NCBI GenBank assembly: GCA_022774865.1
Contig: JALFLH010000019.1
Span: 52,338 to 116,337 of the forward strand
Reading direction: 5' to 3'
Origin: Clostridiales bacterium
Lineage (GTDB): Bacteria; Bacillota; Clostridia; Oscillospirales; Oscillospiraceae
DNA: 64,000 bases
The position numbers and the translations under genes are program-made. Positions within the stretch are counted from its first letter, which is position 1, and every line of letters starts with the position of its first letter. Shown piece by piece: positions 10,849-20,815 of the stretch. Under the pieces are notes generated by a model, which saw only the letters and a list, made by a program, of their open reading frames with translations, made no database searches and was not told the origin of the DNA.

Positions 10849-10968
10849 TACTTTTTCCTCCAATTTCATAATTTTTATTATTAACCCCTTGCGCATTTTT
10901 CGGCCGTTCGGCGCCTGCTCCCCGGGCAAAGCACCAAACGTCAAAGAAAGGGGTCAATTACACGGTTA

Positions 10969-10983
10969 TTTTAACGGTTAAAT
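10969..10983. promoter_or_regulatory. Putative LacI-family operator TTTTAACGGTTAAAT
   Basis: Near-palindrome sharing TTTTAACGGTT with the site at 18654; overlaps the GH65 stop and lies about 120 bp upstream of the SBP start. Confidence 0.6.
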
Positions 10984-13152
10984 TTCGACAAATATTTCGG
11001 GTTTCTGATTCTTTCGAATCGTGATCCGATGGGGGATGCCCTTATGGAAGACGCGGTAGCGCATTTCTTCAATTCCCGGCGGCAGCCGGTTCTCCACATT
11101 GAGAACACCATTACATATGGATAAGCCCCCGAAACCGAGCACCATGGCCTGCCATGTCGCCCCCAGAGAAGCTGTATGAATTCCCTCCCCGGCGGTGTTC
11201 TTCATCACATTTTTTAAATCAAGGAACAAGGACTTCTCCAGATAGTGGACTGCTTTTTCCTCATAGCCCAGTCTGGCGGCTACCAAAGCGTGAATTCCGA
11301 AGCTCAGGGTAGAATCATGAAGTGTCTTTGGCTCATAGTAATTCCATGCGGCCTCCACTTCAACTTTGCTGAACTTTTCCGGGCAGAGGGCCATGTACAT
11401 CAGCACGGCCGGCTGTTTCAGAACCTGATACCTTTGCAGGCGGTCGAAGCCGATCTTGTGGTAAAGCGGTGCGTCGTCGTCCTTATGAGCCTGAATATCC
11501 AGCGGCTCCAGTAGATCGAAGGTGGCGTCCTGTTTCCAAAGCTCCCCCCTGCGCCGAAGTACAACCTTCGCCGCAATGTCCATCCACTTTTCGGTTTCCT
11601 CCGGCTGAAACCCTGTTTTCTCAGCCAGCACAGTCCAGTCCTCCGGATAGGTTTTTTCCATCCATTTTATGGCTGCGGCAGCCTGCTCCAGATGATCCCG
11701 CGCCATGCTGACCGTGTAAAAATCGTCACAGGTTACGCCGCAGTATTCATCCGGCCCCTTTACAAACAGGAGATGGTATTGATCCTCGGCGGATACATAG
11801 TTGAACCGGTCCACCCAATACCGGGCTGTTTGCAGCAGAAGCTCCGTGCCGCAGTCCCGCAGAAACGCTTCGTCTCCGGTCAGTTCCACATACTGCCTGA
11901 CCGCATGGGCGATGTCCGCCGTAATGTGGATTTCACAGCAGCCGGTATCCCAAGTCCCGCACTGCTCGAAGCCGGTATCCGATGCCATCCAGGAAAATCT
12001 TGCGCCTTTGGCTGAAAACCGTTTCGCGCTTTCCACGGCATCCGGGAGGGTATGGCAGCGGTATTGCAGCAGGCTCTTCGCGGCATTCGGCTGGGTGTAG
12101 GCAAAGAAGGGAAGCATGAATATCTCCGTATCCCAGAAGTAGCACCCCTTGTATCTTCCGTGCGTCAGGCCGCGCGCGCCGATGCTGGCATGGGTATCGC
12201 CGTAAGGCATTGCCTGAATCAGCTGGAAGATGTTATATCGGATGGCGCCCTGCCATTCGTCATTGCCGATAAGCTGCACATCGGCCTGCTTCCAGATTTT
12301 TTCCCACGCAAGCGCCGATTCCGTCAGAAGTTCGTCGAAGGTTGTGTCTTTCAGTTCCTCGCTTTTTTCTTTGACAATTTCCCCGGCATCGCCATCCCGG
12401 AAGGATGCGACGGCAATTCGTTTCTCCCCCACCCAGGTCATCCCCTGCGAAAGCCGGGCGTTGATGGTTGTGGTAACCCATTCGTCCGCTGCCTCGGTTT
12501 TCAGGCTGCCCTTTCCGCTGAACAGATAACTCTGGGCAATCTGCCGATGGGATATCCGGGTCTGTGCCGTTAATTGGCCGCCGGCCGGGCGCGGTTCCGT
12601 CCGCACATCGGACCACATTTTGACGAATTCCACATTCTCTGTCAGCTGATCATCCGAAACCGGCAGGTTCTCGACCCGCGCGTCGATTCCACCGGACAGC
12701 TCCAGAGTTCCGCTCCAATTGACCGGGGTCAGGCTGACCCGGATGGCCGCCAGATGGCGATCCGCCATACTCAGGAATTTCTCCTGCTTCACGCGGGTTT
12801 GATTGCCCGCCCGGTCTGTCAGATTGTACGCCCATGTTACCAGACCGCACCGCAGATCCAGCGTCTGCAAAAAATCGGACACCGTGTGCGATTCGCTGTC
12901 GGTTCCGTTCAGCCGGAACTGAATCCCGGAGAAATCCGGGTGATTCACCAGATCTGTTATCCCTGGTTTCACATACTCATAGAAGCCTGCCAGAAATGTG
13001 GAACGCCATGCCGGATGCGCTCCCCGTTGGTCCGGGCGATACCCCCGGGTACCCATATACCCATTCCCCTGGGAGAAAATACTCTCCCGGAAGGATCGGT
13101 CGTCCGGGTCCAGGCTTTCGATGCGCCAGGGGGTTATTCTCAATTCACGCAA
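10978..13152 (-). CDS. Glycoside hydrolase family 65 (disaccharide phosphorylase-like)
   Basis: 724 aa; GH65-like N-terminus (FSQGNGYMGTRGYRPDQ) and FWDTEIFMLPFF, VKGPDEYCGVTCDDFYT. Confidence 0.85.
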   Translation of the reverse strand: MRELRITPWRIESLDPDDRSFRESIFSQGNGYMGTRGYRPDQRGAHPAWRSTFLAGFYEYVKPGITDLVNHPDFSGIQFRLNGTDSESHTVSDFLQTLDLRCGLVTWAYNLTDRAGNQTRVKQEKFLSMADRHLAAIRVSLTPVNWSGTLELSGGIDARVENLPVSDDQLTENVEFVKMWSDVRTEPRPAGGQLTAQTRISHRQIAQSYLFSGKGSLKTEAADEWVTTTINARLSQGMTWVGEKRIAVASFRDGDAGEIVKEKSEELKDTTFDELLTESALAWEKIWKQADVQLIGNDEWQGAIRYNIFQLIQAMPYGDTHASIGARGLTHGRYKGCYFWDTEIFMLPFFAYTQPNAAKSLLQYRCHTLPDAVESAKRFSAKGARFSWMASDTGFEQCGTWDTGCCEIHITADIAHAVRQYVELTGDEAFLRDCGTELLLQTARYWVDRFNYVSAEDQYHLLFVKGPDEYCGVTCDDFYTVSMARDHLEQAAAAIKWMEKTYPEDWTVLAEKTGFQPEETEKWMDIAAKVVLRRRGELWKQDATFDLLEPLDIQAHKDDDAPLYHKIGFDRLQRYQVLKQPAVLMYMALCPEKFSKVEVEAAWNYYEPKTLHDSTLSFGIHALVAARLGYEEKAVHYLEKSLFLDLKNVMKNTAGEGIHTASLGATWQAMVLGFGGLSICNGVLNVENRLPPGIEEMRYRVFHKGIPHRITIRKNQKPEIFVEI

Positions 13153-14960
13153 TTGGCCACCTCCTTCTTTTTCTTACCGGCGAACGCGGTATCGATGGCA
13201 TAGGCAAGGAATCCGGCACAGGTCGCAAAGGCGTCTCCCGTGGTGCTCTCCCCCGTATATTCATCCACGCTTTCGCAGGCAATTCCATTGTCAAGCTTGC
13301 ACAGAGCCAGATGCTTTCCGGCGGATTCCTTCCTGCCGGACAACAGGCTGTTGGAGATACTCAGCACCCAGGGGTGCGGCGCGTGCGGGCAGCCGATTTC
13401 AGCGATCGGACAATCCGCAAAAGAATAGGGATAATCCCTCCTGCGAATGATCTCCACCGTGTGCCGCCACACCGCGTCATTCTGGGAGCAGAACCCATAA
13501 TAGGGCAGAAGCAGCAAGCTTCCGGGCGGCTCATCATAGATATCCCAATTGCCGGTCAAATCCACCGACCACGCAAACATCTTTTGACCGTCCTTCTCCT
13601 TGATGCAGTGCGCCCCGATGGCCTCCCTGACCAACTCCGCCTCCGCTTCCAGATCCGCATATTCAGGATAGTACATGGCCAGCTTCCGAAGGCTGTACCA
13701 CACAAGCACATTGTCATAGGTCAGATAGGGATGGACCCGCAGGTCATCCGTCGGCTGCAGGAACGTCTCGTATAGCGCGATCTCTTTATGACGCATGGTT
13801 CTCAGGCGCTTCAGAATCTGTTCCAACCCATCTGTGATCCACTGCTTCCGAAGAATTGCGGTATTCCCGGTATGCTCCACATACCGGAACAGTGCAATCA
13901 CCGGAGCGCACAGCTCATCCAGCTCGAAGCCCGGCTCCAGCAACGTTCCGTCGATATACCGGCTGTGAATCCCAACATTTCGGATCTGCCGGGTGAACAC
14001 ATAACGGAGCATTTCCGCCGCCGTATCCGGGTCTGCCAGCAGAATTGCCGGGAAACTCCAAAGCAGGCTGTCCCGATCCCAATAGGCCGCGCTGACATAG
14101 TAGCGTGGGCTGCGCGATGTGACCAGAACAAACTCCTCGGTATCCAATGTCTTGCCGCCGCCGAAAAAGAAACTGAAAAACAGATTCACATTGAGGATCT
14201 CATCCAGTCTGGAATCGCCCACGGTGCGCTCCCGTTCGGCCAGCCAGCCGCAGGTTTTCTCCAGCTCCCGGTCAAAGCCCTGGCGGAGCATTTCCTTGGC
14301 GGATGTGGCCGCCGCGACTTCCTCAAAGCCCAGACCAAACCAGACGCAGATTTCACAGGTTTCCCCCGTTGCCACAAAGACGGACTGCTCCAGGCAGAAA
14401 TGTATCTCCTGCCCGGCCTTTTCAAAATCGGATTGAATCGGACATTGATCGGGCCGCTCCGTGTAAATCGGCGCGAACGCAAACAGCGACAGATCCGGCC
14501 GAAGATCCATCACGAAGCAGTGGTTCCAGCCGCTGGGGTATAGGTTTTTCCCGACTTCAATGGGCTTGCTCTCATTGATGGAGTGCTTCGTCTGTGACCA
14601 GTTTCCGCGCAGACCCAGCCGAAGATCGGCGCCGGTTCCCCGATTCCTTACTTTCAGGCGATATCCGAAACCCCGTTCCCCGACCGGAGCCAGAACCAGT
14701 CCCTCAACCTCCATCTCTCCCAGCGTGGCGGTAAAGGTTGGGAGCCAATGATGAATCCGCCGCCATTTCAGGCCTTTCAGCGGAATATCCTTTTGATTGA
14801 TCTGTAAGAACGGCTTCAGAAGGGGGTTTTCGGGCGTGCCGCACATCTCGATCATTCCTTTTGCTCCCATATGCAGGAAGCTCAGGCTCTCAATCGCGCC
14901 ATCGGTTTCCCGGATGGTGGGCAGCGCTACATACTCATTGCCGGTCACATAGTAGTTCAT
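13140..14960 (-). CDS. Six-hairpin glycosidase, GH125-like (exo-alpha-mannosidase-like) protein
   Basis: 606 aa; AAYWDRDSLLWSFPAILLADPDTAAEMLRYVF and C-terminal ESVDEYTGESTTGDAFATCAGFLAYAI typical of (alpha/alpha)6 glycosidases; exact family uncertain. Confidence 0.5.
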   Translation of the reverse strand: MNYYVTGNEYVALPTIRETDGAIESLSFLHMGAKGMIEMCGTPENPLLKPFLQINQKDIPLKGLKWRRIHHWLPTFTATLGEMEVEGLVLAPVGERGFGYRLKVRNRGTGADLRLGLRGNWSQTKHSINESKPIEVGKNLYPSGWNHCFVMDLRPDLSLFAFAPIYTERPDQCPIQSDFEKAGQEIHFCLEQSVFVATGETCEICVWFGLGFEEVAAATSAKEMLRQGFDRELEKTCGWLAERERTVGDSRLDEILNVNLFFSFFFGGGKTLDTEEFVLVTSRSPRYYVSAAYWDRDSLLWSFPAILLADPDTAAEMLRYVFTRQIRNVGIHSRYIDGTLLEPGFELDELCAPVIALFRYVEHTGNTAILRKQWITDGLEQILKRLRTMRHKEIALYETFLQPTDDLRVHPYLTYDNVLVWYSLRKLAMYYPEYADLEAEAELVREAIGAHCIKEKDGQKMFAWSVDLTGNWDIYDEPPGSLLLLPYYGFCSQNDAVWRHTVEIIRRRDYPYSFADCPIAEIGCPHAPHPWVLSISNSLLSGRKESAGKHLALCKLDNGIACESVDEYTGESTTGDAFATCAGFLAYAIDTAFAGKKKKEVANCVN

Positions 14961-17563
14961 AGCTTCTCCTTTCTCATGCCGCGGAGCGTCCGGTCGAAGA
15001 TCGTTCCCTTCTCGTCTCCGTGGTCGCTGCCATCCATGCGGAACAGGGTGATGGGACAGACCAGTTTCCCGTCAACGGTTTCTCTGTTTTGCTTCCAAAT
15101 CAGCGTGACATCATTGCCCAGTTCATCCCGGAAGCGGCGGTTCCCCTCCGTTCCGAACAGCAGGAAGCAGAGATTTTCGTAGCGGCTCAGATCGTTGGAC
15201 ACCGCGCCATCCGCGCGCCGGGTGCCCATACACAGCCGCCCGTTCATGTTGACCGGAATTGCCGCGCCGTCCCGAACAAAGACAGGAATCCGGTCAATGG
15301 GGCAGGGGAAGTCAATTGTCTGTTTCCCGCTGTGCTTTTCTCCCGTCCAAAGATCGAACCAGACGCCCTCCGGCAGATAGACCGCGCGTCCGGCCGCGCC
15401 CTCTGTGATCACAGGCGCCACCAGCAAATCCCGCCCGAACAGATATTCATCCTCCAAATTGCGTACTGCCCGATCCTCCGGGTAATCGTAAATCAGGTGC
15501 GCCATCAGAGGACGTACGGTTTCGGCGGAATGCTGCGCCTCCTGCCAGATATATGGAAGCAGATTCATGCGCAGGTTTGCAAACAGGCGGTAAACCGGAA
15601 CAATGGATTCATCCTGATTGGCAATCGCCATATTCCAGGGGCTTCGGTCATTGTTCCAGTGATTCCGCTGCACCATGTAATACTGGCCGCCCCTCGGTTC
15701 CGAATGAAACTGCATCACCGGAGCGAACGCGCCAAAGGCCGCACTGCGTAAATACAACTCTGTCGTGGGGAAATCCCCCGCGAAGCCGCCGATATCAAAG
15801 CCCCAAAACGGCACGCCGGACAGCCCGAGAGACAGCCCCGCTGTCAACTGTCCTTTCAGCTCCGAAAACCCGGAAAGCTGATCCCCCGCCCAATGGATGG
15901 GATAACGCTGGGCGCCGGTATAGCCTGCCCGGCTGAAGGTAATCCCCCCGCTGTCCTGCAGCAGCTCATGATAGGTTCCCTCATACAGATTTGGAAAATC
16001 GTTGTGCGCCTCCGCAACCCTGCGCCCATCCGCAAAAACCGCATCCGGATCGAACAGGAACTCGCCGCCGTCGGTCTTAAAGCCTGCCACGCCCAATTCA
16101 TCCACCAGATACCGGCGGCAGTTCAACCACCACTGGCGGGTTTCTGGATTGGTAAAATCCGGAATCAGTGAATTGCCGAACCACATTTCCGTGATCTGAT
16201 AAGGCGTTCCGTCCGCGTTTTTCAAACACAGACCATTTTCCCGGGCGTATTCCCAATCCAGATCCAACTGCTCCCCGTGGGGAGCGGCTTCGTACTTGAT
16301 CACCGGTATCTGCCACAGGATCAGCTTGACCCCGTTATCCTTCAGCGTATCACAGAAGGCTTTGGGATTGGGCCATTTTCCATCCTCCGGGAACGTAAAG
16401 TCACTGTAGTGAATCCGGCCGCCGTCCTTCCGGGGCGTGTATCGCGCGTCATTCCAGATATAGAAAGTCTCCTCATCACTCCATGCTTCCAGCACCATGA
16501 CCGTGGCAGGGATTGCGGTTTCGTTCATCCGCCGAATCTGCTCCAGCGCCTCTGCCTGGGTATTCCATCCATTGGAGGACATCCAGGGGCCAAAGGCCCA
16601 TTTGGGGGGGAGCACCACTTTCCCGGTGTCTGCGGCATACGCCCGGAGCAGTTCTGCAGGCGTACCGGTGTGAACGGCCGCCTCAAAGAGGACGCCGCTC
16701 CTTGGGCAGACCGCAAACAGATCCAAACCAACCCAGCCGTCCCCGGACTGCCTGGAAAAATCGAAGGACGAGGGATAAGTCGTTTTTTGCAGGAAGCTTA
16801 CCCCGGAATCCGTAAACAGGAACGGAATCGGCAGATAGGTTTTCTCCTGCTGGTTGGAAAACTGCTCCACCACATAGTTCAGGGGCTTTTTTCCAGCCTG
16901 ATTGACCGCGTCGAATTTTTCACCCAGACCATATACCGCAGAACCGGGAAATTCCAGCCCGAGGCGGATATTGTGGACGCCGCCCTTTTCGTCAACCATT
17001 ACCTTCAGCGCCGGGTCAAGCCGCGCAATGGGATTGCCGTCCGGTCCCTGCAACGTATATTTTGTATAAATATGTTCTAATTTGTCAAAATTATTGTTTA
17101 CTTTAACGTTTAAGTCATGTTCTAAAATTATCCGGATACAAGGTGCGCCTGAAATTTCAATTTGGTACGCCTGTGTATCCGTTCTGAAAATCAAGTTTGT
17201 TCCATCTTCCCGCGCCGCGATCTCCGGATATAGCGTAAACTCCCGCAGAACCGGGCACGTGAAGCGCTTACTGGCCTCATGATCCGATGTAACAAACCGA
17301 TAGGTAAATGTCCTGCCGTCCTCTTTTACGTCATATGTAAAACTGAAATACCGCTGCCCCCGGTCGTTCCTGCTGCAATACACGCCGGGGACGGTAACCG
17401 TCCCGGTATCATCCGTGATCTCCAGCCCGACGGAAGCAGCTTCGCTCCCATCCAGCCGGCAGCCGAACTTGACCCTATCCCCCGCTCTGACAAAGAACGG
17501 GCGCCGTTCCAGAGCGCTGTCAAAGTGCGGAAACAGGCCGCTTGGCATATGCTTAATCGACAT
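14957..17563 (-). CDS. Glycoside hydrolase family 31 (alpha-glucosidase/xylosidase-like)
   Basis: 868 aa; GVAGFKTDGGEFLFDP and GLSGVPFWGFDIGGFAGDFPTTELYLRSAAFGAFAPVMQFH are GH31 signatures. Confidence 0.9.
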   Translation of the reverse strand: MSIKHMPSGLFPHFDSALERRPFFVRAGDRVKFGCRLDGSEAASVGLEITDDTGTVTVPGVYCSRNDRGQRYFSFTYDVKEDGRTFTYRFVTSDHEASKRFTCPVLREFTLYPEIAAREDGTNLIFRTDTQAYQIEISGAPCIRIILEHDLNVKVNNNFDKLEHIYTKYTLQGPDGNPIARLDPALKVMVDEKGGVHNIRLGLEFPGSAVYGLGEKFDAVNQAGKKPLNYVVEQFSNQQEKTYLPIPFLFTDSGVSFLQKTTYPSSFDFSRQSGDGWVGLDLFAVCPRSGVLFEAAVHTGTPAELLRAYAADTGKVVLPPKWAFGPWMSSNGWNTQAEALEQIRRMNETAIPATVMVLEAWSDEETFYIWNDARYTPRKDGGRIHYSDFTFPEDGKWPNPKAFCDTLKDNGVKLILWQIPVIKYEAAPHGEQLDLDWEYARENGLCLKNADGTPYQITEMWFGNSLIPDFTNPETRQWWLNCRRYLVDELGVAGFKTDGGEFLFDPDAVFADGRRVAEAHNDFPNLYEGTYHELLQDSGGITFSRAGYTGAQRYPIHWAGDQLSGFSELKGQLTAGLSLGLSGVPFWGFDIGGFAGDFPTTELYLRSAAFGAFAPVMQFHSEPRGGQYYMVQRNHWNNDRSPWNMAIANQDESIVPVYRLFANLRMNLLPYIWQEAQHSAETVRPLMAHLIYDYPEDRAVRNLEDEYLFGRDLLVAPVITEGAAGRAVYLPEGVWFDLWTGEKHSGKQTIDFPCPIDRIPVFVRDGAAIPVNMNGRLCMGTRRADGAVSNDLSRYENLCFLLFGTEGNRRFRDELGNDVTLIWKQNRETVDGKLVCPITLFRMDGSDHGDEKGTIFDRTLRGMRKEKL

Positions 17564-18617
17564 AAACTTCTTTCACCGTACCTCTCTCAACCAACTCCAT
17601 TGGAATCATTCTTTCAACACGGGGTAACCTGTGATTTTGCGCCGCCTCAATCATAAGACGCGCAGCCTGCCTTCCCTTCTCCATGATATTCTGCCGGATG
17701 GTCGTCAATCCGGGGTAGCACATTTGGGCATATTCCACATCGTCAAACCCAACAATGGAAATATCCTCCGGGACAGAAATTCCCGCCTGATTCAAGCCAT
17801 TGATAACGCCAACGGCCGTGATATCCGCCGTCGCGAAAATCGCCGTGATGCCCCTGCGATCCTTTGCAAGGCTGCGCGCCACTTCACCGCCATAGCGGTA
17901 GTCCACATAGCCCTCAAACAAATTCTTTTTCATCGGCCGGATTCCCGCTTCTTTCAATGCGTCCAGATAGCCCTGATACCGTTCCGAATTCACGCCGTTT
18001 TCCTTTAGCTCACCGGTCACAATCGCGATATTCCGGTGTCCCTTTTCAATCAGGTGTTTTGTTGCCAGGTAGCCGCCCAGCCGGTCATCCGTGCGAACGC
18101 TGTAAAAAAAACTGTTGTCGCTTCCATAGCAGTCAACCAGAACCGCAGGGATCTTATACTCTTTGTACTCCGCCACGTCGCCGGAGGGATAGGCGCCCAG
18201 AATAATCACACCGTCCAGCGTCCGGCTCTTTACAATGTCAATATAGCTTTGCCCGGGATTGGTGCCCGAAAGGATCAGATGATAGCCCGCCTTCCGGATT
18301 TCCAGCTCCACTGCGCTCAGAAATGTACCATAAAAGGGATTTTCAAACATGATGTGGGATTCTTTGCGTTTGTTTTCCGTCTGGGGGATCACAATCCCGA
18401 TCAGCTTGGATTGAACGATTCCCTCCGCCCGGCTGGAGCCAAGGGTCTTTGCGGCCTGATTGGCAACGTAGTGCAGCTTTTCCACCGCATCCATGACCTT
18501 CTGACGGGTCTCTGGCGTAAAGGATAAGCCCGGTGTGTCATTCAGAATGTAAGAAACAGTTGCGGGAGAGACCCCCGCTTCTCTTGCAACGTCTTTGATG
18601 CTGACCTGTTTTTTCAT
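17553..18617 (-). CDS. LacI family transcriptional regulator
   Basis: MKKQVSIKDVAREAGVSPATVSYILN HTH followed by periplasmic-binding-like effector domain. Confidence 0.93.
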   Translation of the reverse strand: MKKQVSIKDVAREAGVSPATVSYILNDTPGLSFTPETRQKVMDAVEKLHYVANQAAKTLGSSRAEGIVQSKLIGIVIPQTENKRKESHIMFENPFYGTFLSAVELEIRKAGYHLILSGTNPGQSYIDIVKSRTLDGVIILGAYPSGDVAEYKEYKIPAVLVDCYGSDNSFFYSVRTDDRLGGYLATKHLIEKGHRNIAIVTGELKENGVNSERYQGYLDALKEAGIRPMKKNLFEGYVDYRYGGEVARSLAKDRRGITAIFATADITAVGVINGLNQAGISVPEDISIVGFDDVEYAQMCYPGLTTIRQNIMEKGRQAARLMIEAAQNHRLPRVERMIPMELVERGTVKEVYVD

Positions 18618-18653
18618 TCTGTCTTCACTCCAGCCGCCTATCTCCGCCACCTA

Positions 18654-18700
18654 TTTTAACGGTTCAACAGTATTATATTACCGCCCCCTCTATTTGTCAA
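18654..18700 (-). promoter_or_regulatory. Sigma70-type promoter with putative LacI operator upstream of the lacI-family gene
   Basis: Minus strand TTGACA (18700-18695), 17-bp spacer, TATAAT (18677-18672), followed by TTGAACCGTTAAAA (18667-18654). Confidence 0.8.
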
Positions 18701-18996
18701 GCATTCTGTACAAGTTTTCATCCAATTTTACTCTATTTTTGTATAATCAGATGATAATTGGGCTGTTAAGTTCTTCTGTTAAATTCTTCTTTTTGTCACA
18801 AATCACAACATATGCCTCCTCTGCCCTCAGAATTCAGTTGAGCGCAGTCTGCCGGCTCAGCGGGATTCCCCGGTGGTTTGGTTTCCGCTCCTGCCAGTAC
18901 GGCGATTGGCCGGAAATCAGTCCCGATTCCATACAGGGTTCTGACCGGGCTGGATGGGCAGCATCGGGCTGTTTTTTGACGGAAGGGAAGCGAAAA

Positions 18997-19037
18997 AAGG
19001 GATTTTGGAAGCTGCCCGGCATTCTCCAAAATCCCTT
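18997..19037 (-). terminator. Intrinsic terminator for the 19129-20472 lipoprotein gene
   Basis: AAGGGATTTTGGA / TCCAAAATCCCTT 13-bp arms, followed on the minus strand by a T-run. Confidence 0.8.
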
Positions 19038-19128
19038 ATTTTATGTTTTCACGCAGGTAGGGCGCACGCACATGGAATCACTGCAGCTTCAGGATTTCAG
19101 CCGCATGACGCCAGCGGAAATTCCGCTG

Positions 19129-20472
19129 TCAATAATGTTGTTCCCGGTTGAAATGCTTCACGGCCTGCAGCTCCACGATCTCATCCAGCATCGGATCAAC
19201 GCAGATATGCAGCGTATTTTTGTTTTCATCCTGATAGTGCATCCACACATAGAACGCCTTGGCGCTGCTGGTGGCCTTCAGCTCCTGCGGCGCGCCGAAC
19301 AGCTTGAGAATATCCTCGATGGTGGAATCCGACTTCAGCCCCTGATACTCGAATTCATGAAATCCACTGTAATCAAATCCCCAGCTTGTGTAATAGCGGT
19401 TTTGTGTGACGACGCCTTTCACCACGGCGTATTTCACCGCATTGCCCCGCATCCCATCCCGGTTCATCAGATAGAATTCCTCCTCGTTGCCCTTACCGGT
19501 ACGCAGGTAATAGTTTCTGTCAATAACCTGGGTCAGCTCTTCAAAGGGCTTGGCGAACTGCTCCGGCATCTGCTCCACCGTCTGGCCGAATTCGATCTTT
19601 TCCCCGTCCAGCAGAATGAATTCATCCAGCGCCGGGGAAACCGTCTTTTTCAGCGTGCCGTCCAGATAGGGCTGCACATCCAGATACCGGTTCATCAGCA
19701 GCCAGGCATCGCTGCCGAAGTACCCTTTCAGCTCCAGCCCCGGATTTTTCGCCAGTTCGGGATAGCGGTAAGCGCAGTAATAGGTCATAATCTGCCGCAC
19801 CACGCCCCGCTTAAACGAAAAATAGGCGCAGTTGAACGGTTGATAATAGGCGATCTCCTCATAGGGAGATTGGGTTTTCCCCCGGTAATCCGGCGCTCCA
19901 TAGGCAGCCTCAATCTCCTTTCTTGTCGTCTGCATGGAGATGAAGGGTTCCTGCTCATTCCCGCTGCCGAAAGCGATTCCCTCGCTGCAGCTCACGGTAA
20001 CGGAATAAATCAGACAGTCGGAAAAGGGTCTGGGCTCGTCACCGGCATTGATGACCGTGATAAAGAGGAAGGGCTGATCCGCCTCCGGGGTATCGGGCAG
20101 CACCACCCGGAAGCGGGTATTGCCGCTGATATTCCAGGGCTGAATCAGGGCGGACATATCCTCATAGGTCTGCACATTCGCATCCAGCAGATCCGAAACC
20201 GGGCCGCCCGCATAAACAGCCTTTCCGTTGATGTAGAATTTCAGCATTCCGGTGGCAGTATCCTCGGCGGGAAGCTGAGCCATGGAATGCAGTCCGGTGG
20301 GAACCGGCTGGGTTTCGGTGGGCACCTGCGTTGGTTCCGCCGTCGGCTCAGTGGGCGCTTGCGTCATCTGCGTGGGGGGTGTCGTCTCCATCGGTGCCTG
20401 CGTACCCGCGCACCCGGAAAGAAACAGGCACCCGGTCAGGGCAATAGCCAGCATCCGCTTTCCTGCTCTCAT
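19129..20472 (-). CDS. Putative lipoprotein, unknown function
   Basis: MRAGKRMLAIALTGCLFLSGCAGTQAPMETTPPTQ lipobox; Thr/Pro-rich linker; no family recognised. Confidence 0.65.
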   Translation of the reverse strand: MRAGKRMLAIALTGCLFLSGCAGTQAPMETTPPTQMTQAPTEPTAEPTQVPTETQPVPTGLHSMAQLPAEDTATGMLKFYINGKAVYAGGPVSDLLDANVQTYEDMSALIQPWNISGNTRFRVVLPDTPEADQPFLFITVINAGDEPRPFSDCLIYSVTVSCSEGIAFGSGNEQEPFISMQTTRKEIEAAYGAPDYRGKTQSPYEEIAYYQPFNCAYFSFKRGVVRQIMTYYCAYRYPELAKNPGLELKGYFGSDAWLLMNRYLDVQPYLDGTLKKTVSPALDEFILLDGEKIEFGQTVEQMPEQFAKPFEELTQVIDRNYYLRTGKGNEEEFYLMNRDGMRGNAVKYAVVKGVVTQNRYYTSWGFDYSGFHEFEYQGLKSDSTIEDILKLFGAPQELKATSSAKAFYVWMHYQDENKNTLHICVDPMLDEIVELQAVKHFNREQHY

Positions 20473-20726
20473 TGGGTCATTCCTCCATTGCATATATTGG
20501 TTTGATTATACCACCTTCATGGCCGCCTGTCTATCAGATTGATTTCACCAAATACGCCCGATTTCGCTTGTCAATTCTGTACAACCTCTGTTGGCAGCCC
20601 ATTCCGGTGGCTCCGTCATTCAGCAGGATCCGCATAATATGGTAATTTTTGTATATTATTCCAAAAGTAATAAAAATCTGTTGCAAAATTTCATCATCCG
20701 TTTTTTCGAAAAAACGCGTGAATCTG

Positions 20727-20755
20727 TTGAATTCCCCCTCGCAAAATTGTATGAT
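20727..20755 (+). promoter_or_regulatory. Promoter of BMP-type ABC importer cluster 1
   Basis: TTGAAT (20727-20732), 17-bp spacer, TATGAT (20750-20755); perfect palindrome CGTTTTTTCGAAAAAACG just upstream (20699-20716). Confidence 0.6.
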
Positions 20756-20815
20756 AATGACAAGGCAGGAATTTCCTGCTTCAACTTGTTTGAATTACTA
20801 AAGGAGGAAAACAGA

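Noticed and set aside
9367-10884. 505-aa plus-strand ORF opposite the solute-binding protein gene
   Set aside because: Antisense shadow; no recognisable domain, no RBS.
17101-17114. CTTTAACGTTTAAG as a firm operator
   Set aside because: Lies inside the GH31 coding region and is only a partial palindrome; could be chance in AT-rich codons.
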